Below are positions 1 to 12,899 of a DNA stretch of 64,000 nt, one piece after another. Source of the stretch: Massospora cicadina (lineage: Eukaryota > Entomophthoromycota > Entomophthoromycetes > Entomophthorales > Entomophthoraceae); NCBI GenBank assembly GCA_022478985.1, contig JAKSZP010002693.1, positions 178,680 to 242,679 of the forward strand, in the 5' to 3' direction. The notes below the pieces were generated by a model. The model had not been told where the DNA came from, did no database searches, and was given only the letters and a program-made list of their open reading frames with translations. The first letter of the stretch is position 1. Each line of letters opens with the position of its first letter. The position numbers and the translations under genes are program-made.

Positions 1-240
1 TCCTCATATATTGCTCCTCTACCTTCGACTCTCTGTGTGGCTTTGATTGTAAAGGTATTAAGTATCCTACGTCGTTGCTATGTGTCCAGTTCTTCATATA
101 TCCATAGCCAACATCTGACGAGGAGAAAACATCGTGGTAATATTAAAGTAAGGATATACCTGATAAAGTTCCTCCTGATTTAACTTATTTGATAAATGAC
201 TTGAGGTATGGTGCAGATTAGATATTTTACGGGTAGGCCC

Positions 241-600
241 AATTCAAGTTGCTACCAATAAAATGTACCTTATTAATTTCTTAGTTTGGAATTACTTTTC
301 CCTTTCAAATCTTATGATGTTTCTTGATAAGATTTCTCAATTAGTAGATTTTCAAGTAGTACCTCAATTGGCCGTCATAGGCTGGGTTGTATTTACTGGT
401 GATACTCTAAAGATAAATCTGCTAAAACCATCAATGCTAGTGATATGTAATAGGGATTCTGGGGGTATCTTCAGGGTTATGTTATTAGAAACCACTCTTT
501 GTTCTCTTGGTTTAATTTTTACCTCCTCAGTAGCAAAGAATGGTATGTCATCTGCTGCATTTACTGAGTTGAGGAGCTTTCTCATAGATCTTCTAGAAGT
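241..600 (-). pseudogene. dUTPase-like module of gypsy relic S
   Basis: A minus-strand reading block of about 73 codons (585 to 364) continues after a frameshift to about 260. It contains KIKPREQRVVSNNITLKIPP, then I.VLLENL, resembling the beta strands of the trimeric dUTPase fold (IKPGEQ..I.TGI...IP....I, then V.L.N). Equivalent modules sit between protease and RT in N1, Q, M and P. The catalytic Asp and Tyr of dUTPase motif 3 are not recognisable, so any role is probably structural. This is the most divergent of the five modules and the assignment leans on its position as much as on sequence. The longer plus-strand ORF at 263-703 is its antisense shadow. Confidence 0.5.
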
Positions 601-799
601 AGAATATTATAAAGGCAAAGAAAAGCATGTTACTCAAACAGACAAAAGTATATCTTCTAACTGTACTCTTTATTCTCCAGTACTAGGAGAGCATTATAAT
701 TAAGTATTAATAAATAGCCTTTATTTAAGTTAATAACTTCTTCATATTTGATCATAAATTGTGTCCAGATGAATATATCATACTTTCTAATATCCAGGG

Positions 800-1040
800 A
801 GATTGTGGGAGCTGAAAGAATTAGTTTGTCAATTGTAATTGGCAGTAAGAGCAGAAGCTTATTTATTTGTGTCGTTTACCTGAAATGTTATACTCCTGGG
901 TGTACTTGAGGTCAGAGGCGAGTTTGATCTTACTGATAATTCTGGATGATAAAACATTTAATGATGATCACATGTCCACTATAGCCATTACTCTGGCCTT
1001 CTGAATCACTCTTAACCTAGTAATGGTTCCCCTTTAACTT
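800..1040 (-). pseudogene. Retropepsin (protease) relic of gypsy S
   Basis: The minus-strand translation near 1020-930 gives AIVDM, a stop, then SSLNVLSSRIISKIKLASDL. This aligns with the aspartic protease active-site region of the other gypsy copies, whose consensus is IID[ST]GAP.NIV...LV.KL. The Asp is retained, and the next two positions are Met and a stop instead of Ser/Thr-Gly. It lies directly upstream of the dUTPase-like block, as in the other four copies. Confidence 0.5.
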
Positions 1041-1407
1041 TGGCAGGAGGCATAGAACTCTTTCAGGAAAGTGTTGCATTGAGCTTTCTGGCAGTATTGA
1101 GATAATCCTTCTTGATATTCATTAGTCTTTATATACTAAAAAGGGGTCATATCCATATAACAAGTTACTGATCAGCATCACTGGCCATATCAATTATTAG
1201 TGGGCGCCCAATAACTTGACTGAGGGTAAGTGTCCTCCAAGACCTAAATGGAATCAAAAATTTTAGTGTTTAAACGATCTGTAATGGCAATCTAATCAGG
1301 GTTACCCAAAAGATATGTAACCCATGTCATTGTAACCCCCTTCAGAGTCATTGATAGAGTTGTTTTCAAAGTGCGTGAGATGAGCAATTATAATAAAACA
1401 TTTTCAG

Positions 1408-1425
1408 ATACTTTAAGCTGGCTGA
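1408..1425. repeat. LINE1 target-site duplication, left copy (18 bp)
   Basis: ATACTTTAAGCTGGCTGA is repeated perfectly at 6658-6675. The two copies bracket LINE1 exactly, fixing its ends. A long TSD is typical of target-primed reverse transcription. Confidence 0.93.
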
Positions 1426-1440
1426 AAGCTTTTCTTTCTC

Positions 1441-1460
1441 GTAACAATCACTTTAGTTAC
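1441..1460 (+). other. 5'-terminal hairpin of LINE1
   Basis: GTAAC (1441-1445) pairs with GTTAC (1456-1460) around the loop AATCACTTTA. The same position in LINE2, LINE3, A and C holds a hairpin with a different stem but a related loop. Confidence 0.6.
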
Positions 1461-1507
1461 TACAATCCAATTCAAACAGCAAATTTGGATAATCACACAC
1501 AGGAAAG

Positions 1508-2932
1508 ATGGGCGACTTTGTTAACAAAATTGATACAACATGGGCGAGCGTCATGGCAAGTGGTACGCTTAACGGTGCAACTAAGGGCAAGAAACGCCCT
1601 GGAGGGGGACCAGGAACCCAATCTGCAAAGAAATCGCAAACTCAGACACCATCTGGGTTTATGGTATTTACTGTAAAGCACGCGCAATACATGTACATTC
1701 AATTCAACCAACCTTTGTCAAAGGTAGAACACGGGATCAGACTCTTCCTTGGGGATGAGTCACCAACCCTGTGGGAGAAAACATGTGAGGCACAGCCCTC
1801 ACTTTTCCCTCACGCGGTGTACATAGCCACCAACAACATGGGCCGCGGCTGGATTGATACTGGTTTTAAAACAGCCAATGAAGCTGATGCCGCAGCAAAA
1901 ATCTGCGTGGAAATTGCCATCCCTGAGGGCAAAAAAATTGTGCGCACCACGCGCACCAGATGGATCAAAGTGAAAACTTTGTTCATCTCCTTTAACTCGC
2001 TCCCCACCAACCTTCCTCATAAGTTAATCGATGAGGAGCTCCACAAAGGTCTTGTGGCCTACGGAGAAATCCAACAACTCGAATTACAGTGATTTCGCTT
2101 AATGCCCGACCTGTGCACGGGCAAAGCTATTGCTGTAATCAACCCCTTCCCAGAAGTGGAAGAGGATTTATCCAGAATACCCCGCGCAGCAGAATTTCAC
2201 TTTGCAGATGGGGGCCAGTTGGTTGCATTCTGAGTTACACTGGAACATGCACCACCCATTTGCAACCATTGTGGCTCACTGGGCCACAAGGAACATGCAT
2301 GCCCTGTAAAAGAGGGCTTAATGGAAAATGATTTTTGTGAAGAAGCTATGGACGAAGGTAATGAAAACTTCGCCAAAACGACTGATTGCCACCACCCATT
2401 CCGCTGGGGTGAAGATGGACTATACTCCATCGTGGACCCAGTTACAAGTAAACAGCGTAAAGCAGCACAAAAAGCCTGCAAGAGAGCAGCGGCTGAAGCG
2501 GCGGCACACGTGGAATCCTCCATTAATCACGGACAAATTCAGGAGGATATTTCAGATATTCACTGAACCAACCAATCAGAACAATATGCTCAGGTCAAAA
2601 ATTTTCACAGTAACTGGACTGAGCCACAAAGCTTCATCAGTCATGCACATACTGAGGAACAATGCAACCGCAATTTGGGTGAGAATGCGGTGCACAATGC
2701 AATAAAGTTGAACCTCAAAAATATAAAATCCAATCAACAACCCACATCAAATCAACATGAGACCTGTGCAGGAAAAGTTAACGCAAATGCAAAAAACCGC
2801 AATTCCCTTGAATCATTGGGTCAGATCAAGGGAACCAACAATGGCAGTGAAAGAGTTGGAGTACAGATGCGGAGCATGGCCAAAATGAGCCTTGGTGGGA
2901 TAGGACCAGAGGGTCCTCCCAACCGCTCCTGA
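1508..2932 (+). pseudogene. LINE1 ORF1 (gag-like RNA-binding protein, CCHC)
   Basis: In non-LTR elements ORF1 proteins bind the element RNA and act as chaperones. The ATG at 1508 opens a Lys/Gly/Ser-rich N-terminus, followed by a conserved block (GWIDTGF, ADAAAKI, RTRWIKV, LPTNLPHKL, GLVAYGEIQ) also present in LINE2, LINE3 and, diverged, in elements A-E. The first frame ends at 2092. The reading continues in another frame, with a stop at the position of a conserved segment, to a CCHC knuckle near 2265-2310 (CNHCGSLGHKEHAC, C-X2-C-X4-H-X4-C). An Ala/Lys-rich helix follows (about 2440-2520), and a decayed tail runs to the stop at 2932. At least two frameshifts and several stops break it. The end is set by comparison with LINE2, where ORF1 stops just before the endonuclease. 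Confidence 0.8.
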
Positions 2933-2950
2933 GGCGCCGCGGGCACCTCA

Positions 2951-5900
2951 GTGTCAGTAGGGACGTTAAATATCGCGGGAGCCAGGGCTCATACATCCCA
3001 AGCCAAAAAGCTGGCATTCCTGCGAAAACCTCTTGTAGACATCTTGGCCATCCAAGAAACCCACTGCCTACAAGGGGAAGAAGAATCCTGGTCAACCAGG
3101 GTCGCACCATCACAATCAGTATGGACGTCTCACTGTGGGATGATAGTCCAAAACAACAAAAAATTTAAAATTACAAACACATCATCACACTTGCACAGTT
3201 GAGTCCTGGTAGCAACAATCACATGCTAAGATGAAATAATTTCGTTAGCATGTATCTACGCACCATGCACTGCAACTGAGAGAAAAAAAATTTTGAAAAA
3301 TTTCTACCCTCACCCTCCCAGCAGATATCATCATGTTAGGCGATTTCAACTGCTGGGATAACCCCAATACAGATTGATGGCCTAATCCCAGGGGATACCC
3401 ACCTGGACACATTGAATATCGCACAATAAAGGCATCTCTTGGCTTACAGGATGCTCTTCCTCCCAATTCACCAATCCTTCCCCATATGACAAGACCCAAC
3501 ATATGTGAGGGACTGCTCATATCAATGAGTCGTACTGACTACATCCTCATCCCACAATCCCACAACTCAAGAATCTCCAAATTTACAACAAAAAAGATCA
3601 ATTTTTCTGATCACAAATTAGTTTCAGTGCAGTTAGCGCCAACCCAATCCCACACACAGGTGTCGCCTTGGAGAAAGCTTCACCCAGAAAATATAAGATT
3701 GCCTGAGATATCTGACTGGGTTGAAAACAAGGCTACAAACCCAAAATTCACAGCCCCATTCACTTTGGATCCCATTGGAACATGGAAAAATTTCAAAAAA
3801 GATTTAATCAACAAAACCAACATATTGCATCACACAAGTACACCGCGGACACAGCCACAATCAAGCGTACCTTGGCAGAGCTAGATCACCTGGAAATAAA
3901 TACTCCAAGATCTGGCTATAGCCCTAATTGGGGATGCAAATGGGCAGAAATTTCAGCCCAATTTAACAATCTCATCTTTGAACACCAACACAGAATCAAA
4001 GTATTGAACAAAGGTAAGTTTATAAAGGAAGGTGAAACCTGTTTGACATACTTTTTCTGCCAATTCCACTCCCGCGGAAACCAGCCTACATGCACACAGG
4101 TCCACAAGACCAAAGGCACCGTGGCAACTGACCCTGAGGAGGTCAAGGCGGAAGTACACCGCTATTACACCGAAATATATCACGATATGCCAACAGATCC
4201 ACAATAAATTAAAGAATTTATTCAAACTGCCAAGATACAAAGTACACCACCAAATTACAATATACTATCCCTTATCACACGGGAGGAGCTTTGGAAAGTA
4301 ATTCGCGGTGCACCACTTAGGAAATGCCCAGGGCCTGATGGGATACCCTACGAATTTTACAAAAAATATTTTCAACAAATCGCCCCCCTCCTATTGGCGT
4401 CAATGAACCAGAGTTTGTTGGAAACACGCCTATTACCAGGAGGCCATGAATTCTACGTTATAACCTTGTATAAAAAGGGTGACAAGTTAAACTGGGCCAA
4501 CTGGCGCCCAATTGCACTCTCCAACACTGACACAAAAATTCTAACGAAATTCTAACGCCTAGATTAGGCGCAATTGCATCTGATGCCCTATCACCCAACC
4601 AGTTTGGGTTTATACCAGGGCGTTCAATCTGGAACAAAATACACCCTGTTGCAAAAATTTGCCAATCCAAAGCAACTAGTGCCCTGGTCTTCTTGGATCA
4701 GGAAAAGGCGTATGACCGTGTTAGCTGGCCATACCTAAAAGAATATCTACATGCCTTCAAACTCCCACCAAGGTTCATAAGATGGGCAATGCTCCTAACA
4801 GAATCTGCAACCATGGCTGTATGCGGCCCTGGATTCCTAACAAACAAGATTAAACCACACAGAGGGCTCAAACAAGGGGATCCCCTCAGCCCACTGCTAT
4901 ACAATTTCAGCTTTGACCCACTCCTCCGAGTAACTGACCCACTTCTCATGGGGATAACCGCACAAGGACAACCAACAGTCAAGATACTGGCCTTTGCAGA
5001 TGACTTCGTAGCAGGTATAGCAAACAATGAAGATGCCCGACAGCTGGAACAAACTCTAGAGGAATACTCCAAGGTGAGCAATGCATCGCTCAACAAAAGA
5101 AAGATAGAAATCATCCTCTTAGGCAAATACACAAACAATTGGACCACAACATCAGAACCTCACACCAACACTCAAAGAAAAAACCCAATTATATTACCCT
5201 TTGCATCACCTCCCACCACCATTCCTGTCCAACACCTTGGAATCTGGCTAGAATCAGGGGGATATGCTAATGAGACAATGGAAAGTAACCTGTTACAACG
5301 GGTATCCAAACGCGTCGCCTCCCTCAAGGGAAGAACCCCAGGGCTAACAGGACGTGTTACAGTTGCTAACTCGCTCATTCTCCCAATACTGTGGTACCAG
5401 GCCCACGCGATGACCTTCTCACCTACCTTTATAACCTCAATTCGCGCGCTTATTCAGGGCTGGCTGTGGCCTGGCTCTCACCCTCCTATACGGATGGAAA
5501 CACTATTTGGCCCACGTTTAAGCGAAGGCATGGGACTAATGGATTTTGAAAGCCATGCCAATCACATCCTAGGTACTTGGATAAAGGAAATTCTTGCTCC
5601 AGACCTCCCAAAACAACATTGGTCCAGAGCAGCAAGGACTAACTTTGCACAGGTGCTCAAATTAACCAGCCCATATAGTTCACCCAGACTACTTTCATAC
5701 CTTGCCAAGCACCCTACTGCAACGGGTCCGCATGGAACCTCCCCTCATTTCAAACATACCCTCCAAACTATCCGCCGTATGGGATGGACCATAGAGAACA
5801 TGGGTACTATACAGGGAAGGGGACGACCCAGCCCCCAATTCAAATTAAGAAACCCAAAAAACCATTCCCAGAGGGATATGCTCGCAACAACCCCAAGCAT

Positions 5901-6443
5901 AGCATGAATAGAATACCTAGATATGCTGGACATTCCCTATGATTTAACCACACAGAAGGCAATGTGGAAAATGACACACCACCCACTTCTACAACCAAGG
6001 TTAAGAGCAAATGCCTGGCGCTGTTTGAGAAGGACCTATAGGATGGCGGACTGCTCCAACTCCCTCCACAAAACATGTGCAGTATGTGGAGGGGAGGGAT
6101 CCCTACATCACCACCTAGAAACATGCCCCCCAACCAAAGCTATATGGCAGGAAGTCGCATGCCTGTTTAAAATTCAAAACGAACAGGAATTCTCGATATC
6201 AAAAAGTATCTTTGCGCTCCAGATAGAGTCACCAATCCCATCTACCCTCCGCTCCCTAATAACACCCATTGCAATGTGGACAATACACACAATTGCATTA
6301 GATGTGTTCAAGGGCACAGTACCAACCATTCATGGGATTATTAACAGATTCCATGTCCACTTACTAGAGCACTTCCAAGCCTGGCTCTATGTATATATGA
6401 GACCAAGACAAAAAGCGCTCATAGAATCATGGTTCCCACTCTA
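2951..6443 (+). pseudogene. LINE1 ORF2: APE endonuclease, reverse transcriptase, zinc motif
   Basis: ORF2 nicks the target and reverse-transcribes the element RNA. The endonuclease starts with GTLNIAGARA, then VDILAIQETH (2951-3065), MLGDFNCW (near 3330-3355), SRTDYIL (near 3525) and INFSDHKLV (near 3600), which are the APE metal- and DNA-binding motifs. RT spans about 4290-5120 with CPGPDGIPYEFYK, NWRPI, QFGF.PGRSIW, VFLDQEKAYDRV, GLKQGDPLSPLLYN and the catalytic FADD at about 4995-5006. A C-terminal knuckle CAVCGGEGSLHHHLETC lies near 6070-6125 (zf-RVT type). Residues 4693-5907 are open without a stop; elsewhere frameshifts break the frame (about 3200-3480, 4200-4690, 5907-5923). It ends at TAG 6441-6443. 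Confidence 0.9.
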
Positions 6444-6657
6444 GTTCCTCCACACAGACCCTTTCCTTCACACCTGCTCCATAGCAGGGGAAACCCCCTC
6501 AGAGTAGTGCACCAACTCCCCCATACCTGGCAGTCCCACTGGCAACAGGGGTAACTTGAGTACCATGGGGTGCCCAATTTTTATATCTGTTAGTTATTCT
6601 TTTTCACATATATTTGGTAATATCTGTCCCCTGGTCAGCTTACCTCGGTTAAATAAA
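6444..6657 (+). other. LINE1 3' UTR with shared 3' tail
   Basis: The last 35 bases (CCCCTGGTCAGCTTACC, then TCGGTTAAATAAAATA, from about 6628) recur with few changes at the 3' ends of ORF1-only elements A, B, C, D and E. LINE2 and LINE3 have a related but clearly different end. In LINEs the 3' end is the usual recognition site for the RT, so this tail is the candidate signal used in trans. Confidence 0.8.
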
Positions 6658-6675
6658 ATACTTTAAGCTGGCTGA
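6658..6675. repeat. LINE1 target-site duplication, right copy
   Basis: Perfect 18-bp repeat of 1408-1425. The 73 bases that follow (6676-6748) belong to gypsy relic S, split here by LINE1 and then by Q. Confidence 0.93.
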
Positions 6676-7041
6676 CTTTAAAGTTACATGACCATAACCT
6701 GACTTCCCTTTTCCCTGATTAACAAGGGTAGGGTTCTTCTTAAGCACTTGTAAAACTTGGGATTTTATAGGAGCAAGAGATTGATTACCTAATAAATTAG
6801 GTTGATATAATATGGACTGCTAGGTGTATCAAAACAACTATCCCAGTAAAGTTCTTAATCTGAGTGACTATGATATCACTCTGGTAATGTTAAAAGTAAG
6901 TAATTTTGACCTCATTTAGGGTAGATGACACTTAGAAAGACAATTAGGTCATTGACACTTAACCTGAAGTAAACTCAATAAATAATTCGCAATTTTAATG
7001 TGTCATTTATTAAAATTTAGGGATATTATATAGGGTGAGAA

Positions 7042-7172
7042 GAGTGATTAGCTGAGCAGGTAAAACTGCTTCCACCCCTAGTGCAGGTTTTGAGTTCAAA
7101 ACTGTACTGGCTAGAAAACATTCTCAGTGTGGTATATTTGTCCCAAAGTCGACCCACCTCAAATAATTTTTT
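7042..7172 (+). mobile_element. tRNA-derived SINE (131 bp) inside the Q 3' LTR
   Basis: A short Pol III-type retroposon bounded by the perfect 11-bp TSD TAGGGTGAGAA (7031-7041 and 7173-7183). The head has an exact A box, TAGCTGAGCAGG at 7049-7060, and an exact B box, GTTCAAAAC at 7094-7102, about 33 bp apart, inside a tRNA-like fold (an anticodon-stem-like CTGC/GCAG, a T-arm-like GTTTT/AAAAC). The 3' end is a T run, a Pol III terminator. The homologous LTR segment at about 39236-39260 lacks it and is the empty site. No other copy was noticed here. The A-B spacing and weak acceptor pairing argue against a functional tRNA gene. Confidence 0.82.
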
Positions 7173-7602
7173 TAGGGTGAGAATACTAGAAAACATGAGT
7201 AAAATATCAAACATGCCTATCACATTTATTTTGGCATCCCTAAATGACAAAAAAATTATTGGTTCAAAAATCTGGATTATATCCAGCTAATACTAATAAA
7301 AATTTGTCTGCTTAAACGCCACTCTAATCAGCTATTACCTGGCCTGTACAACCAATATATTTACAATAACTAAGTGCCCATTTCACGAGTTAACGTACAA
7401 ATACCACGTTGTCAGCAACAATCTATGATAAAATTTTATTATGTAACAGGCATCAAATTTTCGTCATTTGCAAATTTCAATTAATCATTTAGTTGGATTT
7501 TTATTATTAAACAACGAATTGTAGATAAACAATTTATTAAAACTTAAACTATAAGCCTAAATTATAAATAAACCAATTAATAAATATATTTTAGCTTGAT
7601 CT

Positions 7603-7613
7603 ATGTCAAGCTG
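7603..7613. repeat. TSD of element A, left copy
   Basis: ATGTCAAGCTG here and ATGTTAAGCTG at 9718-9728 (one mismatch) bracket element A. The uninterrupted site survives in the other Q LTR near 61128-61138 (ATGTCAAGCTG followed directly by GATAATGTG), which confirms the insertion point. Confidence 0.82.
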
Positions 7614-7705
7614 AAGCTTTCTTTCCGCTCAATATCACTTTTGAGTGAAATTAAAAATTACAGAAGAACTAAACAACTCTGAAAAACTGACACAACAAAA
7701 CCCCA

Positions 7706-9539
<1,834 letters not shown>

Positions 9540-9758
9540 CAGATTACCACATCCAACCTGGTTGGACCACTTTAGTTTTTTACTATTTTTGATTTGGTTA
9601 GAGTGATATGCTCATCTCTATCTTTTCATTAAATTTTAGTTTAGCTTAAGTTTGCTTCTTGGAGCTCAGTATTGTCCTTCCCCTGGTCGGCTTGCCTCAG
9701 TTAAATAAAATAAATCCATGTTAAGCTGGATAATGTGTTCATAAAGAATTTTCCAACA

Positions 9759-11989
9759 CATCCTCTGGCTTAGCCAGATTATAGCTATATCCCAAATTTC
9801 TAATAACTCTGGATATCAATGTTAATGACTAGTCTGTATAAAATGGACGTCACCTCTTCTAAGTGATGAGTTGTACCGCCTGAAGAAATTTCATATATGT
9901 CTTTGCAAGACACCAATCCACAAGTCAAACATATTTATTTAATCCTTCCACTGAATTAAAAGCAATGGTCAACATCCCCGTGGAGTAAACAGGGATGGTT
10001 AACAATTTAAACAAAGCTTAGTCAATCCTTCCTCTTTTTCCTACTTCTATTTTTGATTTTAGCTAAATTTTTCTCTGAACATGTTTACCTCAACTGAGAG
10101 CCTCAATCCTACCAAATTTATATTTCCCAGTTTGTATCAGTCCTTCCTCTCCAAATCAGATTTACTACAGAGTTTCTGTTACAAACAGTTAATTTTATAA
10201 AACCAATACTCTATCATTTGAACTGAATTTTTGGGAAATGAGAAAATCATAAGCTCCTTTATAAAGATTTTTGGGGTAACGTTTCTAAGGTCCTTGGTGC
10301 CGCTCTAAATCTCAACTTCTGACTATATCCTAGCTTGAGATAATAAAATATATGTACTTGTTTCAAAGTTCAAGTTATTCATACTTAAGTCACCAGGTCC
10401 CTGCATCTCCTAACTTTCATCACTCTTTTCTTTTCAATTCCAAGAAGCTCATAGTCATAACCTCCAAGACGGAGTACGCTGTTTACACAACCATTTGCAT
10501 CAGTACTTCTTTTCATTACCTCGCCTTGATGACTATAATTGGAGGTATGATCTGACAGCCACTTACACGTGTCCCTTTCATGATTCTATCCCATATGTCA
10601 AGCATACTTGATGAAGCTTGTTGTCAAGCACTGAAAACACAGCTCTTAGCGCCTGCGCTTTATAGGGAAAATAATGACTTATTTGCTGATTGCCTTTTTC
10701 TTCACTGATTTTTATCCTCTTAATATAGGTATCTCATGTAGCAAGTTCAGACAATTCAATTTTACTTCCTCTAGTCGTGTTTTATAAAATTTCCCTCATA
10801 TCCAGAGAGCTTGGTTCTGTCTTGAGGTATATCTTGCAAGAAACAATAACAAATTTAACTTTGATGACTTATACACTTATATTGTCATACAACTTACCTT
10901 CCCCAGAGGCTTCAGAGGTAGGTCCAAACCTCTCAAGGCAAGGCTTCCATATTAAAATATAGTTTTTTTATTTTCCCTTTCTAGCATCAGTGTGACCAAA
11001 CCAAAAAGAAGGGGATATTCACACATCTTTATTCGCAGTAAGCCAAACAAAGAGATTATCTTTAACAAAAAAATACTAGTATAACACATTTGCTTATAAC
11101 CTAAGATGCCAAATCAGATGAAGAAGGGGGTTGTGGGCTCTCCATACAGCGTGAATCAGAGTACATGTGAGAGGGCGGACAGAAGTGGAGTTGGGGCGTC
11201 TGAAGCATGGGGTTGAAGGTTGCCAAGATGAGGACTTTCATCATTTATTAGGCCAGCTATGCATAGCCTTGAGATAATATGCAATTTAGAATTTTGAATG
11301 GCTGATTAACTCTAGCACACATGAAAAGCTTTTAATTTGATGATGGGTTTGGATAGTTTGGGTGAAAATGAAAAAGGTTCATAGTATCAATGCATGCATG
11401 GCCTGCAGCATATGCAATATACTTGATCAGTGCCGGGGCTTCAGCAGGTAATTTTTGTGGGAAGTTTGGACAAACAATTCTATTAGAAACCGGCTTCATA
11501 TCGGCGTGGAGGGCTTGGCACTAAGAAACCTTGGAAGTGGCAGTTGCTTTAAGAAACATTTAATTTAACATTTTGCAAATGAGAAAGCTCTTACAAGCGC
11601 ATAATCGCCAGTGAGGAGTCAAATTTGATGAGTTAGTAAATATTACAGGCTAATCAAGTTTGGGTCCCTAGAATATGCCATATCAGCATCATCCATCCAT
11701 TAGAGGATTTGAAAGAGTTTTGAGAGCAATAAATGGGCCATAAATGTGAACTGATTGGATGGGGTCAGGAGCAGTAGGCCCATGAACCTTTGACCAAGGG
11801 TGGTCAACCAAGGGTTGAGCTGCAACCCAATCTGAAACTGTATATCTGTTTGAATTTTATTGACTGGCCCGAGGAAGCTGAGGCTGCATTTTTTTATTTC
11901 CAATACAGTAAAAATAAAAAAATAGATCAACTTTTATCTTTTTCTTCTAAATTTATTTTTTTAATCTATTTATATTTGTTTGATTTTTT
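9759..11989 (-). mobile_element. Gypsy Q 3' region between integrase and 3' LTR
   Basis: About 2.2 kb on the minus strand of Q between the integrase C-terminus (about 11990) and the 3' LTR. It starts at the LTR with a degenerate purine tract (complement CATCCTCT, 9759-9766), comparable with M at 41407-41418. No retroviral domain is visible on the element strand. The opposite strand contains a conserved open block (10107-10685), described separately. The part 10990-11989 is AT-rich with nothing recognised. Confidence 0.6.
10107..10685 (+). pseudogene. Antisense ORF relic in the 3' region of gypsy Q
   Basis: Plus-strand block opposite to the element, homologous to the block in gypsy M at 41984-43016. 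Similar protein segments occur in the same order: FPSLYQSFLSKSDLLQSF (about 10125-10180), FQEAHSHNLQDGV and LHNHL (about 10430-10500), YLALMTIIGGMI (about 10520-10555) and, after a stop, SHMSSILDEACCQALK and LFADCLFLH (about 10589-10700). The M counterparts include THMFKVLDKARWRALK and LFVDCLFL. Substitutions between the two are often conservative (I/V, D kept, LF.DCLFL kept), which suggests past selection on a protein. No known domain recognised. Stops and frameshifts make it a relic. Confidence 0.5.
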
Positions 11990-12283
11990 CTAATTCCAAT
12001 TTTTTAGAAACTTATTATGTAACCTATAAACTATTTGACCATCATTAGCTCTTGATTGTATAGGCATCCGTTGCCAATTCCATAATAACCTCAAATGGTT
12101 CAGACCATAACGCATCCAGCTTGTAATGGTGACCAGATCTGTGTATATTGCAATATGTGACCCAATGACAAAAGGAGAATTCCTTAAGGATAGAGCTTGC
12201 ATGATTCTCTTAATTCTTTTTATGAATCCTCTGGAATATAGATGTTTCATAATAGTGAGACTGTAGATCAACTATAATTTATT
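11990..12283 (-). pseudogene. Gypsy Q integrase C-terminus
   Basis: The minus-strand reading block (12271-11990) ends GQIVYRLHNKFLKNW, matching the integrase C-termini of P (IINQFHAKFLRAYK) and M (RIVNQAHTKYLKQW). The upstream integrase core continues at 18526 on the far side of gypsy N1, whose 5-bp TSD GCTAG (12284-12288, 18521-18525) joins the two. Confidence 0.7.
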
Positions 12284-12288
12284 GCTAG

Positions 12289-12872
12289 TGTTAACTTTTG
12301 GTGATATTAATCAATTTCGCTAGACTGGTTGCACAAGTTTAGCACCACTGAGCGCAGGATGGACAATATGTTGATTACTGATCTTTGATAGTAGACAATA
12401 ATGTAATAAATAATAAGCTGTCACCCTAACAGTTACAATTTCATTAATATATAAATAACGGACGACTTCCACTAACTTGTTCCTAATTTCTTCACTTTCA
12501 AAAGAACTGTTGCTCTTATCTTTACTTCCCACCCATCTCTTTTTTGCTTTGGCCAGTTTCAACCCTTCAGCTTATCTATTGATTGTTCACTGGAACTCCT
12601 ATGATTACATCTCATCATTGAGGCTTTGGCGGAATTCATTTTATTTGCCAAACTAATATTATTTCTACCAGCTCGCTGTGAGTTGACTAATTTTACCCAA
12701 ATCTCAAAGCTCCCAACAGCAATTAAAATACAACCTGCCAAACTAATTTGGCTTTAATTGATTTGCTTCCAGTTGACATAATCACCACTCAAATCTCAAA
12801 GCTCACCTCATCTGATAAAATACAATCCGCTGAATATATGATTTATCATCCTTTCATACCCATTTCTTGACA
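12289..12872 (-). repeat. N1 3' LTR
   Basis: Starts TGTTAACTTTTGG, ends TTGACA. It is followed on the right by the complement of the purine tract (TTACCCCCTTGAC, 12873-12885). It matches 17935-18520 over its length. Confidence 0.88.
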
Positions 12873-12899
12873 TTACCCCCTTGACTGGACGATAGTCTC

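Larger units (their letters stand above)
1..1407 (-). mobile_element. Ty3/gypsy relic S, pol part (outermost host element)
   Basis: Minus-strand remains of an old Ty3/gypsy element. Reading leftward there is a protease-like block (about 1040 to 800), a dUTPase-like block (about 600 to 241) and, at about 110 to 1, a segment resembling the linker before reverse transcriptase (an ND..Y.IPLQ-type motif followed by a charged helix, similar to the P copy near 51120-51210). RT itself would lie outside the window. The element continues at 6676-6748 after LINE1 and its gag part appears at 61175-62700, beyond the Q nest. Stops and frameshifts occur throughout. The family is inferred from domain order and similarity to the four better preserved gypsy copies here. 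Confidence 0.6.
1426..6657 (+). mobile_element. LINE1: full-length APE-type non-LTR retrotransposon
   Basis: A 5.2 kb plus-strand element bounded by a perfect 18-bp TSD. It begins AAGCTTTTCTTTCTCG, carries a 5'-terminal hairpin (1441-1460), ORF1 with a CCHC knuckle (1508-2932), ORF2 with endonuclease, RT and a C-terminal zinc motif (2951-6443), a 214-bp 3' UTR, and a 3' end in GTTAAATAAAATA. It interrupts gypsy relic S. It is a different subfamily from LINE2 and LINE3, which resemble each other much more closely. Frameshifts and stops in both ORFs make it inactive, although the RT core is open for about 400 codons. Confidence 0.92.

Noticed and set aside
263..703. A 146-codon plus-strand ORF at the left edge
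   Set aside because: It lies antisense to the dUTPase-like block of S, which has better protein similarity. No similarity was seen for the plus-strand product and its start codon is not ATG-dependent evidence of a gene.
7042..7115. A functional tRNA gene
   Set aside because: A and B boxes are perfect but the acceptor stem does not pair and the unit is flanked by a TSD inside an LTR, so it is a SINE head.
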